Assembly: GCA_043228905.1 (NCBI GenBank) | Contig: JBHGNT010000021.1 | Span: 1,488,001-1,552,000, forward strand | DNA length: 64,000 bases | Source of the DNA: Azolla caroliniana | Taxonomy: Eukaryota > Polypodiophyta | Direction: 5' to 3' | Shown: positions 10,367 through 22,595 of the stretch, in pieces | Layout of the letters: the number at the start of each line of letters is the position of its first letter | Position numbering within the stretch: position 1 is the stretch's first letter | The notes under the pieces: generated by a model | What the model saw: only the letters and a program-made list of their open reading frames with translations | What the model was told of the DNA's origin: nothing | The model's database searches: none | Program-made: the position numbers and the translations under genes

Positions 10367-12830
10367 TTAAAATGCCTTCTTTTCGTATGAAACTAAATGG
10401 TGAACTCCCCCTTCCGCCTGAGCAGCACCAGTACGAACCTATACGTCCGGTTCATCAAGAAATCAATATATACAAAAACAAACAAACGCTCAAGAAACAC
10501 ACACATGCATTTATGTACCTCAAGCCTAATCTTGCCATTTGCAAGGGAGCTGTGCGCTTCATGTATAGACTTCACTCCAAGATCTTGGAATCCTTGTTTA
10601 ACAGCATGCATTGTATATGGTAATATCTTGAGAATCGATCCTTTGTCAGCTACAGCACCTGAAACACCTTGGGCAATCTTGAGCTTCGACTTATCTCCCA
10701 AGTAACGAGAATCACTACCCTTTGTCATGGCCTCAAGAGACCCCATTCCTCTGTACTTCTTAACACGACACCCATTCTGTAACAGTTTTCAGGGCTTTTA
10801 ATTGTGAGAATCATGTATGGTATCAACAATGAGTTTACCCAGAATTTGCTGAACACACACAATTTCAATATGCAATAGCACTGCTATTGCTTTAATTGGT
10901 TTTTTGGATTGCGGATCGCATATCCAACTTTCACATGGATTCCTCATTATAAAATGTCTCATAGTGGTTTGTGCTCATTACATACTAGATAATTAAAACT
11001 TGCAAAATCTTATCTCACCACATTAAATTTCATGAAATTCACAACAATAAATGCAAAGATGAAAGATGCCTGTAATCTGTTCACATGTATTGTTTCTCAA
11101 AGATTGGGGAGTCTTTCTTTCCAGTATGGGAAAGTGTCTATAAAACTCCTCATGAAACTTTACATAGGCTTTTCCGAGTGCATTAAGGCTCACCTGGTAA
11201 AAGTACTCACCGGGAGCTTCAGTTGTGCCAGCAAGGAAGCTTCCCATCATGACCGTCGATGCTCCTAGGACGAGGGCCTTAACAATATGCCCCGAGTAAG
11301 TGATGCCACCATCTGCAATGATTGGCACACCCAATTGCTTTGCAAGAGATGCTGTCTTGTACACAGCAGTAGCCTGGCGAAACAAATACAAAGGCTCTCC
11401 TTTCAAATCAATACATAAAAAGTATATAGCACATCATCTCTTCTCCTTTTCAAAGATGAATTAAAATGCATACAAAGGATTTTCCTTTCAAATCGATATT
11501 ATAGAGCACATAACATTTCCACAAACCTAGCAGAAATGCAAGATCTATTATTCAAATTGTAGGATATGGCATACACATACATTCTTCACATCCCATTTCT
11601 CAATTCAAAACTAAATTAACATGAATAAAAGAACAATCCTGGCTAGAAAATGCATACATAGAACCTAAAAGGCATGGATACAACTAATGGAAAACACATG
11701 CAAGCTCTTCTTCAAAGGGTTAAAATTTAAGTAAAAATACATACAAACATATATGACACATTCTTTCGAATTAGACTTTAGCATTAATCACAATCACTAA
11801 CCTGGCCTCTTCCGACAGCACAAACTTCTTGCGTGGTGCAAATAGATCCGGACCCCATGCCCACACGTAGAGCATCAGCACCTGCTTCAATAAGGTTTCT
11901 AGCTTGGTAGCTCGTGACAACATTTCCAGCTATGACATCTAACTGGGGGTAAGCTTTCTTTGAAAAGGCCAACATTTCCTTCTGATAGATAGAATCGCCT
12001 TGTGAACTATCAAGAACAACCACATCCACACCAGCTTCCACAAGCATGTGAAGTCTTTGTTTATCATTTTCTCGGGTCCCGATGGCCGCCCCAACAAGAG
12101 GCTTTCCATCAGACCCAAGTGAAGGTGGGCCTCCACATGGTGGGAAATCTCTTTGCTTCAAAAGATCATTTCTACACAGAAGACTTACTACTTCTCCACC
12201 CTCTGACACTATGGGCAATAAACTCTTTTTGCTTTGAATGAGTATTCTGGAAATTTCTTCAAAACTAGCCCCTTCCGGAGCCGTGACAAGATCAGTCACC
12301 ATAACTTCTCGAAGTTCCGTGAATCTATCAGTTACAAAATCGATATCTCGATTCGTAACAATCCCCAAAAGTTTAGAATTAACATTCCCATCCTCGGTAA
12401 TGAGAACCGAAGAGAACCCTCGATTCTTTTTTAGCACATCAATCTCAAATATTTTATCGCATGGCTTTAAGCAAACAGGGTCATTAACAAAGCCTACCTT
12501 TAAGGCCTTAGCTTTTTTCACCATGGAAGCTTGCTCATGGGGGCTGGTGTTGTAATGGAGAATGCCAATGCCACCAACATATGCCATGGATGAAGCCATA
12601 GAAGCTTCAGTAACAGTATCCATGGGAGAGGAGACACAAGGTGTTCTCAAGAGTATGTTTCTAGTCAAGCGGCTAGAGAGATCGACTGTGTCGACCGCAA
12701 AGTCGATGTGTTTAGGGTGGAAGATGATATCGTCGTAGGTGTAAGAGAAACCTTGGTTGAACATGGAGGAGGCTGTAAACCCATCATCCTCCTCTACTGA
12801 TGCAGACAAGATGCCATAGCCATTCTCCAT
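10367..12830 (-). CDS. IMPDH: inosine-5'-monophosphate dehydrogenase, complete, 4 exons
   Basis: The enzyme oxidises IMP to XMP with NAD+, the committed step to GMP, in the cytosol. Coding exons on the minus strand are 12830-11802, 11373-11194, 10776-10519 and 10438-10367; all introns are GT-AG and all joins are phase 0, giving 512 residues (relatives have about 500). The TIM barrel is split by two CBS motifs at about 110-235 ([11 protein letters not shown] and [20 protein letters not shown]). The active-site loop [18 protein letters not shown] holds the catalytic Cys331; the flap Arg427-Tyr428 follows [12 protein letters not shown], and the protein ends [15 protein letters not shown] chose the ATG at 12830 (MENGYGIL). 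An in-frame ATG at 12953 would add a Leu-rich 41-residue leader encoded by a (GAA)n repeat and lies almost at the expected cap site. The CBS part looks more canonical than that of Arabidopsis as I remember it. Confidence 0.96.
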
Positions 12831-12856
12831 AGCCTCCTTCTCTAGGGGATTTATAG

Positions 12857-12885
12857 GAAGAAGAAGAAGAAGAAGAAGAAGAAGA
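12857..12885. repeat. (GAA)n/(TTC)n run in the IMPDH leader
   Basis: Nine or so trinucleotides give TTC/CTT on the sense strand of the IMPDH 5' leader. The run encodes a Leu tract only if the upstream ATG at 12953 is used. Confidence 0.85.
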
Positions 12886-12988
12886 TTGGTATGGTCTGAT
12901 TCTCTCTCACAAGGAAGGAAGGAAGGAAGGAAGGAGGTTTTACTGAATGACACAGAGCAGGGGATCTCTGGCTCTCCACTTTTCTACA

Positions 12989-12996
12989 TATTTATA
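12989..12996 (-). promoter_or_regulatory. probable TATA box of IMPDH
   Basis: TATAAATA on the minus strand lies about 160 bp before the chosen start codon. A cap site about 30 bp downstream would fall near 12960, making a leader of about 130 nt. Confidence 0.5.
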
Positions 12997-13604
12997 TTTT
13001 TGTCTCCCCCCCCCCACAAGATTCCCTGCATATATGTATGTATTTAGGGTTTAACCTTATATCTTAGGGGTTTTTTTTTCCATTCTTCATTTGGATTCTC
13101 TTGAGTCTTAAATGTAATTATGTATGTATGTATGTGGGAGTTTCATCATGTGACATTAATCATGTGATCATGTGACAGAACACGATGTCATGCAACGAAA
13201 CAGGATTATATAAAATCTTATGCCCCGCACACTCACCTCGATTTTAGACATTGCGTTCAATTGTTCACGTTCGTCCCATGTGTATGAATGTCTCATTGGA
13301 TATAACTTTTCCTAGCCTAATGCCCCATAAATGACACTTGGAGAGAATTCGCACACTCGTATGATGGTGCTTTGCAAGGCTATTAGAATTAGAGATAGAT
13401 AGACAAACTTTATTTTTTTCCTCATATATCATGTGTCATCCTATGGAACAATAGTGATACATTTTCAAGTAGTATACGGGGAGTGGAATAATGGCTCTCG
13501 ATGCTCAAGAATTTTACTCAAGAATCTTGACATGAGGAAAGCAAACTCAAATGTACTTGAATGTGGAGTCACACAAAAACCTACTAATTTTTTTTTCATA
13601 ACTA

Positions 13605-14255
13605 GGCTATCATGTATAATGTTGGCCATTTGGAAGCATCAATAATTGAGTTCCATGAATAACGAATCTTAAGTGGAAATTGGAAGACAGTCAAGAAGGC
13701 TATCATGTATAATGTTGGCCATTTGGAAGCATCAATAATTGAGTTCCATGAATAACGAATCTTAAGTGGAAATTGGAAGACAGTCAAGAAGGCTATCATG
13801 TATAATGTTGGCCATTTGGAAGCATCAATAATTGAGTTCCATGAATAACGAATCTTAAGTGGAAATTGGAAGACAGTCAAGAAGGCTATCATGTATAATG
13901 TTGGCCATTTGGAAGCATCAATAATTGAGTTCCATGAATAACGAATCTTAAGTGGAAATTGGAAGACAGTCAAGAAGGCTATCATGTATAATGTTGGCCA
14001 TTTGGAAGCATCAATAATTGAGTTCCATGAATAACGAATCTTAAGTGGAAATTGGAAGACAGTCAAGAAGGCTATCATGTATAATGTTGGCCATTTGGAA
14101 GCATCAATAATTGAGTTCCATGAATAACGAATCTTAAGTGGAAATTGGAAGACAGTCAAGAAGGCTATCATGTATAATGTTGGCCATTTGGAAGCATCAA
14201 TAATTGAGTTCCATGAATAACGAATCTTAAGTGGAAATTGGAAGATAGTCAAGAA
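13605..14255. repeat. 93-bp minisatellite, seven nearly identical tandem copies
   Basis: Units start at 13605, 13698, 13791, 13884, 13977, 14070 and 14163, each beginning GGCTATCATGTATAATGTTG. The only internal change I find is in the last unit (ACAGTC to ATAGTC), apart from differences at the array edges. Because 93 is divisible by 3 and the unit has no stop in one minus-strand frame, a 235-codon frame of a 31-residue repeat appears; I do not regard it as a gene. Confidence 0.97.
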
Positions 14256-16150
14256 GGGACATTGTGCAATGTTGAAGCATACACTAGGGTCCAATCTCTT
14301 CATAATCATTGTTGATGTTTCATTGAAGAACGATCAATGGCTTTGGAGAGGAGCCACATTAGTGTGATATTCTAGGTACCCATTGATGAGGACATTAGTT
14401 GCTCTATCTACATAAAAATAAGGGAAATCCTAACACATATCTTGAGGTCTTGACTGAATTGTAAAGGCAATTATATGCATTCTCCTGGATTTATATTATG
14501 GTTAAGTTTAGAAAATATGGCCACAAGCATTGTCAACTTTAAATGATCATGCATAGATGTTTATTACACAAAAAAATGGAGGCCTATGGGGAAATATGCT
14601 AAGAATTCAAGGATCTAGAACTAAATATGCTTTTTGGAAGGAGAATTTGAGGCATTGATGAGTAATTCTTTTTTAGATGAATTTGATCCATGGGGAGATA
14701 TGCTAGAATTCAAGGATCTCGACCGAAATATGCTTTTTTTTCGAGGAGAATTTGAGGCCTTGATGAGTGACTCTCTTCGGGTTGTGTACATAATGGGCCT
14801 TCCTTACACTTCGACAACAGTGGATTGTTGTTTTTCATATTGCTGTTGCAATTCATATAACCTACTTTACGACAAATCAACATTGGCAATTAATATAAAT
14901 CCACTTATTTATCACAAATAATGAGAAATGGCCAATTAATATATGACACACACTCATATATCAGGGGTTATATGCAAGATACATACCCTAGGTTTTCAGA
15001 ATACTATTCTTTGGTTGGTTAACATGAAAAAGAATGATTGAACGATAAGCATGCTAAGTCATCTAAAAACCGAAAGACCTTGTCAGTTCTGCCAGCTAAA
15101 AAGGGCAAGCCATGAGACAAAATAAACAAACAAAATTTATAGTTGAATGGTCAGATAAATTGATAATTGTAACAAATCCAGGCATATATGCTCATTAAAG
15201 ATTGCTTCCAAGGTGCCAAAAATTAACACCATTTGAGCTAGTAAACCTATGGTATGTGTACAATCAGGACATGTTTCACTGCTTGATATCAACCCCCAAA
15301 AAGACATTCAAATAGGCTTACAGTGCTTATTACTCATTGGAAGAGAGACAATACTTCTACTCATTGGATGAACACAGGATTGTCTGTATGCTTAGTTTAT
15401 AAATTCAACATTAACAGAACAGGGCAAAACCTTTCTAAACACTTAGTTCACACGGAGATGCACTAAACAATGCAAAGTAAGGTTATCTGTTCACCCAGCT
15501 TTAGAACAGTTTTCACTTAACAACAGAAGACTCAAAGACAGCCCCTGTCAAAACCAAACACAGGTGTCAAGCATTTCTGAACTCATGGTTATCCAAGGGC
15601 AAGGGACATTCCTACAGTACTTCAAGGTACAACCCGGCAATGCCACAAAGCATGGAAGTTAAAGGTTAACCATAGACTCTTCAAATCATAAACAAATTTG
15701 CTATTTCATGAAGTATGGCTTCGCAGTAACAAACTAATCTAAAGGATGTAATGTTTGGGAAACTGTATCAGTGCACAAACTTAAGGTCCTCACTTTGTCA
15801 TACTCAAATGTGGAGTGCATCAACATTTTCAGCATTAACATGAACGTACATGACAACACTGCTTTTGTGAAACCCAAATTACTGAAAAAATAGAAATAAA
15901 ATATGGTGTTTTTAACACAGCCACAAATATTTGATGCATGTAGGTGTATTTACATGATTTTTATAAGGCAGAAATCCTCCAATTAAACCTATATTTTGTT
16001 CTCAAAATTGTACAACGGGTATTGGAATCTTAAACAGTTCAATTGTATGGAAATGGGCAAATAACATGACCTCGCAGATCTAATGAACTCTTTTGAATCT
16101 TTTATCCAACAAAAATGCATAAGAATCCCTGTTTTAAAGACAGCTTAAAA
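14256..16150. other. intergenic stretch with one small duplication
   Basis: An imperfect duplication lies at 14587-14668 and 14691-14774 (units beginning TGGGGA(A/G)ATATGCTA and ending near TTGATGAGT). The rest is AT-rich. Its right part should hold the 3' untranslated region of the neighbouring HIT zinc-finger gene. No protein gene was recognised. Confidence 0.55.
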
Positions 16151-19100
16151 CTAAGCTTGTTCAGGGTTTATGACTGCAAGTACCTGTATGATGTAGCAAA
16201 AGCAATAAAATGAATAAGTAGAAATTGTCTTATTATTGGATTTCCAATATAGGGAATTGCTAGCACAAAGTTCATTGTCACTATACAAGAGAAAAAACAG
16301 GGATCACAGACAGAAGCCAGATACCTTATCTCGAAATTCTCTAAACAATTCAACATCCAAGGCTTGGTTCAGATCCTGCACCATGTGATGATGAAAGAGT
16401 TAGCAGAATCAACAGAATAAAATAAGAAAGTACTGAACCAGTATTACTAACGAAATAAACCCATTTGCTCGTTTTGCATCATACATATGAGCATGATTGG
16501 TTAAAAAAATTCACATAACCTTCTCCGCATCCGATGAACTATCAATCATCCGAATGAGCTCTTGAAGTTTTGGTGCTTTCAACAATGTTCGAATCTCCTC
16601 TGATTCAGCTGTAGGAAAAGCCTCCAGTTCAATGTTCAAATATAACTATTCAGGGTGGTAAAGCCTCTTTGTATAGTCAATAATTACCAATAGATTCAAA
16701 ATGACTTTGTTGTAACCTCCACTCATGTTCATCATCAATCTCGAAAGGCCTTGAAGGCTGCACATGCAGTAATGAAGACCCTGCAAAACCTTAATATCTC
16801 TTTGCACGTGCAATGATGTGAATAGTCACAACTGGTGTGAAACGCCCAGAGCACTTCAAAGACAAGAAACCTTTCAAACACCAACATGATTGACACCAAA
16901 ATATGAAAATGGTACGACACAGGGCAATAATGCATAGAAGATCATCCGATGCTGTGGAAGTCAAGGATGCCTTGAGAATATCCTGAACTTGTCAACAAGA
17001 AGGGCAGGGTTTGGTGCAAGGAATCCATAGAACATCCTACAGCTTATGCTGCTGCCAAACCAGATCCCGATGAAATATATCCCATGTGCAAGCAAGCAAT
17101 CCAGCAATAAAATCTACATGCTAAGCATGGGAACAAAACAAAGCAAGAGGAAGCGAGCCTGTGACTTTGACATAGAATCATTACATCAAGCACATGTGAG
17201 ATCGTTACTCACACTGGTACCCACCGGTATTGCTTGAATACAGTGTGAATTGACCTAAAACATCCAGCTTGGTGACTGATGTCCAAAATGCAGAGATATG
17301 AGAAGAATCTACTGTGAAAGCAAAATTAATGGCACTACATAACCAGCATTATAGTTGTATTGAGGATAGCTGCTGGCCAATTTTGGATATGGATGTGTGG
17401 CCTGACCAAATACAATAGGAAAAAAAGGAGATGAAAGTATCATGCCATGTGTATAAAGGCCACATCCACTCATCTTTATTGAGACTAAGTAATGAAGCAA
17501 AAGGCCCCCGAAATCTGAAGTCACCAAAGAGATAATGCATGTGAAGTGACCTTTGGATCTACAGATTGCTGCTTCCTGAAGGAAGCTAATGCACAAATAT
17601 GAATCCAAGATAGGATGATATCGTACTCTGAATGATCATCAGAGCTGAATGCACAAATATGAGTCCAAGATAGGATGATATCGTACTCTGAATGATCATT
17701 AGAGCTGTGAGAGAAGTGGATTCACATCTTGTTTCTAGCATCCACAATAAATATAAAATGTTGGGAACATGCTATCACATGATAAGGGCTTCGTAAAAAA
17801 ATGTGTCATTATCCCAACGAGGAGTCTACAGGACAAAGGTTTGACTAAGTGCTTGGACACAAGGGAACAACACAGCATCTCAGGATTATCTTTCCCAAGA
17901 GACTAGGTAGATCATCACCAACTATAGATATGGGCCAGTCTCTGACCAAACATATCCATAAGCAGCAGTAACAAGTTGAAACCTTCATCAACACCAAATG
18001 TAGTGGTTCAGCAACACCAACAGAGAAACCAAAGCACTTGCCCAAGGCGTCCCAATTATATGCAGAGTGTCGTAGAAGAAATCCAGTTCCTGTCCACATC
18101 AGGCAGCTGACCCCAGATGGATGAATTCTGAATAGTGATATAGATTCCTCCATAAAAACAGGAGGAAGTAACGGGCTATAGTTGGGTGGCCTTGATGCAC
18201 AGATCCTGTGAGAGGGATGCAGCACCCTACATGGCTACATATATGGTATTGGCACTCCATGTACAACGGTAAAGTTCCAATACACTAGTAATCCAAGGTT
18301 GGGGGAAGCTATAATGCATCTGAGAGCCGTCTAAGAAACCACAAATCACTCTTTCATACACATTATAAAGGCAAGATGCATGATCTCTATCGGATGGCCA
18401 ATGTGTGTGCATGTTTCAATGCCCTCAATAATAGGAGATCATAATAAGATGCATCAAACAAGGCCTGGGGAGATGTTGCCACAACCTCTTGATGCAACCA
18501 CCTTATAAAAGGTGGATGACAAAGTAATAACAGGAATTGTGACCCCAGTGGCAGGAAACACTCTTATGGGGAGGGACCAAACTGTCAAGAAATCCATCTC
18601 CGATATCAATGGTGATGGGTGTTTAAAACTATTATGCCCTAAGGCACTATAGTTGTCACATTAATCTATTGATTACCCTTGCCATGACAACCCATCATAT
18701 ACATTAGATAATAATGCGAAGAAAAAAAAGAGTAAGCAAATTATGTGATAATGAAAAACAAGCAGTTACCATCAGCTGGCATAGAAGACGGTTCTGATCT
18801 CGTACAGGGGGTTTCTGAAGAGCAACCAAATTCCTTCATTAATAAAATAAAAAGTAAAAGAAACCCAGCTTCTCCAATCCCACCAACACATAAAAAAAGA
18901 AAGTATTTAGAATAACTTAAACGTTTGTGGTAGTTCAGAAAGAAAATGTTATTATTACCTTTGTGTTGTTTATAACAAGGAATCGAGCAACTGCAGCAAA
19001 ACAAAACAAACCAAAACAAAAACGAATGAGAGAAAGGTTTAGATCGTAATAGAAAGCTGGCTTCTATTACTTATATGTTTTTTGTGGTATGTTTCTCTTA

Positions 19101-19178
19101 CTAAGGAAGGAAGCAGGAGGGGCACTTGTATTTGGAGGAGGCACTCTGACAGACCTTGCATTGCTGGGGCCCCACCAT
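16151..19178 (-). CDS. ZNHIT3: HIT-type zinc-finger protein, ZNHIT3/Hit1-like, complete, 7 exons
   Basis: ZNHIT3/Hit1 helps assemble box C/D snoRNPs in the nucleus together with NUFIP/Rsa1. Seven small exons on the minus strand (19178-19102, 18990-18959, 18814-18770, 16780-16688, 16608-16520, 16375-16325, 16183-16151) have GT-AG borders and matching phases and encode 139 residues. The HIT finger is complete: Cys7, Cys10, Cys19, Cys22, Cys27, Cys31, His35, Cys40. Its eight ligands are spread over the first three exons (77, 32 and 45 nt). Residues about 84-136 (SEEIRTLLKAPKLQELIRMI, then DSSSDAEKDLNQALDVELFR) form the C-terminal helical module of the ZNHIT3 family, with the usual EFRDKVL ending. 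No single exon is long enough to stand out, so an ORF-based search would miss the gene. Intron 3 is nearly 2 kb and carries a small tandem duplication. The exon 4 acceptor was chosen because it alone keeps the frame (ADGSSLLHVQPSRPFEIDDE). Confidence 0.9.
17589..17708. repeat. two tandem 60-bp copies inside the HIT gene's intron 3
   Basis: TGCACAAATATGA(A/G)TCCAAG begins each copy, and only a few positions differ. The surrounding intron (16781-18769) has several open minus-strand stretches (for example 17845-18225), but none resembles a known protein. Confidence 0.85.
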
Positions 19179-19297
19179 CTCTCTCTATCTGTTCTCTATC
19201 TCTGTACGTTTCTCTCTATCACTCTGCCTCTGTGTTTCAGTATATGTTAGTTAAGTTGATTGAAGCAAGTGGTGGAATAGGGAGGGAGCCTGTAATG

Positions 19298-19600
19298 ATC
19301 GGCAACGGCTCGGTTCAAGCCTAAAACGAACCGCTAAACCGCTTAAACTGTTTGGCGGTTCGGTTCGGTTTAGGCTTGAGCTTCCTTAATCGGTTTGAAG
19401 TCGGCTTGGGATGGCTCAAGACGAACCGAACTGAGTTGGGCCAAACCAATTACCAAGCCGGTTAAGGCTTAATCAGCTTGGTTCCAATGGTTTAGGAACT
19501 GGTTTGGTTTAGGTTTGGAAACTCCCAAACTAGTTTAGGCTTAATAAGTTTGGTTTGGACAAGGCCAAACCAGGTTAAGCCTAACCTAACCGTTGCCGAT
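19298..19600. mobile_element. inverted-repeat element rich in GGTTCGG/GGTTTAGG, MITE-like
   Basis: The left end reads ATCGGCAACGGCTCGGTT. The right end on the opposite strand reads ATCGGCAACGGTTAGGTT, so 16 of 18 terminal bases match. The 303-bp interior repeats GGTTCGGTT, GGTTTAGG and GCTTGG and their complements and should fold back extensively. It has no coding capacity. A target-site duplication is not obvious. It starts only 120 bp upstream of the HIT zinc-finger start codon, so it lies in that gene's promoter. A relative lies at 4343-4633. Confidence 0.6.
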
Positions 19601-19640
19601 TCCTAGAGGGAGGGAGGGAATGGTGAGAATGTGAAGAGGT

Positions 19641-19671
19641 GTTTGTGTGTGTGTGTGTGTGTATGTGTGTG
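19641..19671. repeat. (GT)n microsatellite
   Basis: GT dinucleotides with one GTAT interruption. Confidence 0.9.
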
Positions 19672-20143
19672 TTAAGCAAGGCTCAAAAGTGTTGTAAAGA
19701 GGCAAGAGCTCACTAACAAGTTTCAGATTATCTCGTCCATAGACTTGCTCGAATACCACATACAATGACCCTTTGGGGAACTCATGAGAACCTAAAACCC
19801 CATGTATCAAGAAACTTATCTCCAATGGGGTTTTTTTGGAGCTTTTCCCTTTGGATCAATTTGTATACAATTTCACATGCAAAAATTACCCCTCGACAAA
19901 AAACTTCCATTATTTAGTGTTATAATCAGCTACGACTCTTGCCCAAGGTTATGATCACAAACAACATTGCTAGACATGTGCAGTTCAGTAGAAAATGCTT
20001 AGAGAGAAGAACTTGATGAAATAGTTGATTACACAATAGAAGATATAAACGATAGTTTTATTAGAGATTTGTAAAATTATTCCTTATAGCAAATAACTAA
20101 GTATATGCTACATCAATTCATAAAGAATTCATAACTTATAGAA

Positions 20144-20230
20144 ATAGAGAAAACAACATAGTGTTTTACTTCTATAGAGAAAACAACATAGTGTTTTTAC
20201 TTCTATAGAGAAAACAACATAGTGTTTTAC
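20144..20230. repeat. three tandem copies of a ~30-bp unit
   Basis: ATAGAGAAAACAACATAGTG recurs three times, joined by TTTTACTTCT. Confidence 0.9.
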
Positions 20231-21242
20231 TCAAAGTATTACCTTCGACGAGTAAAAGCCGCATTGGACGATATTTAGTAGGGGTTCTCTTATAAGAGAC
20301 TAGTCAACAACCCAATTGTAAAGGATGTCATTATCTTCTTCTTCTTCTAGAATGTCAAGAGAATGCATTAAGAGTTTAGATGAGATAGATTGGGAAATGG
20401 AGATGGTGATAGCTCAAGGTTGTAAGGTGAGTCAAGCTCCTTAGAATGAAGTGTGACCTTAATTTCATGTCCCATTTCTTATGCTATCTCTCAAACACAT
20501 TCAGCATTTATGATAATGATATCATATGATTGTTTATTTGAAACTTATTGGACTATTTCTATGTGATTGTAGTGCATATTTGTGGTTTTAAATATTTGTG
20601 ATTTTGATAAGAGCTCATCTTGAAGGGGCCACATTACACCTTAACATGAGTTACCATACACTTATTTTGAACACACAAGGTGCAAGATAGGTGAGACATA
20701 CCAACGCATGTAACTTCAACAAAATATGTACTAATTAATGAATGATCCGTTTCAATCATGTATGCATATGCTAATTGTGTTTTTTGAGGCAATTTTTGGA
20801 TAAGATGAAATTAATGACATTGATCCTTTAGATGGCACTGATCAAATTCAATTAATTCCAGAGATATCAAATAATTCTAAAATTGATCCAGTTGCTGGTA
20901 TCCGTAATATTGAAGATATTCTTGAATCTTCTCGAGTGAAATGTTAAAAATTGAAAGCTACAAGTTTTTTTCCAAGAAACTTTGTGATTATGTTCAGTTT
21001 TTTTCTATCCTCAAGAGAAGGTTAGATACTCTGTCATGCATGGCCAGTGCATTGAAGGTAATAGCAGCAGGAGCACATTAGCAATTAAATCCCATAATAA
21101 TGGTGGTTTGATGAATCCATTAAGAAGCAATTTATTGCAGAGTAGTCATCAGGAGGTAATGAAAAGAAATTAAGAAGCAATTAACTATACAAATCGAGAG
21201 GATCAACAAGAAAGTAACTGAATATTAACAGAGGCAATTTCT
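20231..21242. other. intergenic stretch, no gene recognised
   Basis: A plus-strand frame near 20790-20945 reads IDPLDGTDQIQLIPEISNNS and then stops. It looks protein-like in composition, but I cannot place it. The rest shows nothing. Confidence 0.4.
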
Positions 21243-21467
21243 TTACAAATGAATCAAGCTAATCACAGTTTCTATTTGTTGAGTTGTAATCCATGTCGCT
21301 TCCAGAGCTTGGACGGAGGCTAGCCTCCCCCTGTACACCGAGCCAAATCCTCCTTCCCCAAGCTTGCTCTCTTCACTGACAAAACGTTTAATTTTCTCTA
21401 TGTTGTTTGTGGTTGAGGTCAATGGCAGTGAAATCTTCCCATCTCTTATGAGAGACTGGGCATGCAC
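21243..21467 (-). pseudogene. receptor-like kinase fragment, ATP-loop region only
   Basis: The minus-strand frame contains FVSEESKLGEGGFGSVYRGR, the glycine-rich ATP-binding loop (GxGGFGSVY) of a plant receptor-like kinase preceded by its usual Glu-Ser-Lys-Leu lead-in. After RGRL the frame continues as ASVQALEATW instead of the expected VAVK lysine strand, and no other kinase subdomain follows. It is a broken piece and not a working gene. Confidence 0.6.
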
Positions 21468-21717
21468 ATCTCCAGATAATTAATTTATATCCAGAGTTGG
21501 GGTTTAATCTTCTCATTGTGCTCATTGCCTTTCACATGAACGGGTTTCAGAAGATGTTTCCTAGCAACTTACCATAGCTGTAATTTGAGAAGCTCTTGAG
21601 AGGCATAACTGAACCATGCAGGACTTGAGAAGCCATTCAAGGTATATGGGAAATGCTCTGCATTGTAATTGGATCATGTAGTTGAGGTTAACACCATTGA
21701 TAAATGTCTTTGCTGAT

Positions 21718-21979
21718 AATTTGATAATGTACATGCAAGACACAGAAACACTATGAGAAAATGTCTTCCCTTGCAGCAACAAAAACTGATGCAACAGAGT
21801 ACCTTAGTAAGACGTTAGCAGCTTGCACCCTCAAAAAGTACCTTTGACAATTTGATAATGTACATGCAAGACACAGAAACAATATGAGAAAATGCCTTCC
21901 CTTGCAGCAACAAAAACTGATGCAACAGAGTACCTTTGGTAAGACGTTAGCAGCTTGCACCCTCAAAAAGTACCTTTGA
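21718..21979. repeat. 131-bp tandem duplication
   Basis: Copies begin AATTTGATAATGTACATGCA at 21718 and 21849 and end near CCTCAAAAAGTACCTTTG. They differ by a handful of bases (for example AACACTATG versus AACAATATG). The duplication lies between the kinase fragment and the 3' end of the sacsin-like gene. Confidence 0.9.
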
Positions 21980-22595
21980 AGCAATTGCTTGAAGGAGAAT
22001 CATGGAATCACTCGAAAGGAAACAATGTAAAATTGACATTCCAAAAGAAGTTATTATTGCGGAAACTTGCAAAACACAACATATTATGAACATTATGCAT
22101 TTTACTTCATAATTCTTGGCTCAGCTAGGGTGCCAATAGCAATAGCATTATTAAATGAAAAAAACATTTCCCCTGCCCTTTATTTGACCAAACTGAAAAG
22201 GCAGATGAATCACCGAATTTTAAATTGTGGATCAACTTCTAAATTACATGCGTTTGTTCCTTCCGAATCATGACATTTAGCATGTGTAAATTCCATATCT
22301 AATATAAAACCCAGAAAATGGAACTTTCAAATGCATATAAACAGATACAGCCTGAAACTTGTCTTGCAGTACACAATCATAGAAACTTACAAAAGTTTTA
22401 CTGATTTATCCGAAACTTATCCACAGATTTTGAGCTGGTATATTAGCAGTAGAGAAGACTCCACTAATGAAACAAATTATCCTTCATGTGGAAAAGCATG
22501 AAGAATTTATCATGGTAATTAATTTGGAAGTGATTTCACATTGTGGTTCTAATATACAGTAAAGTTTAATGTACAAAGGAGGACATTTTATAACA

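Noticed and set aside
12831-12953. N-terminal extension of IMPDH from the ATG at 12953
   Set aside because: The added Leu run comes from a (GAA)n microsatellite, and the ATG would lie within about 10 nt of the expected cap site; family members begin near MENGYG.
13605-14255. CRISPR-like regular repeats
   Set aside because: The copies abut directly with no unique spacers, the unit is 93 bp, and the genome is a plant's.
13602-14309. 235-codon frame encoding a 31-residue repeat
   Set aside because: It exists only because the 93-bp minisatellite unit has no stop in that frame; the composition is not protein-like and no start context or family is evident.
17845-18225. 126-codon minus-strand frame within the HIT gene's intron 3
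   Set aside because: No recognisable motif, and it lies wholly inside an intron supported by exon phases; it could be transposon debris.
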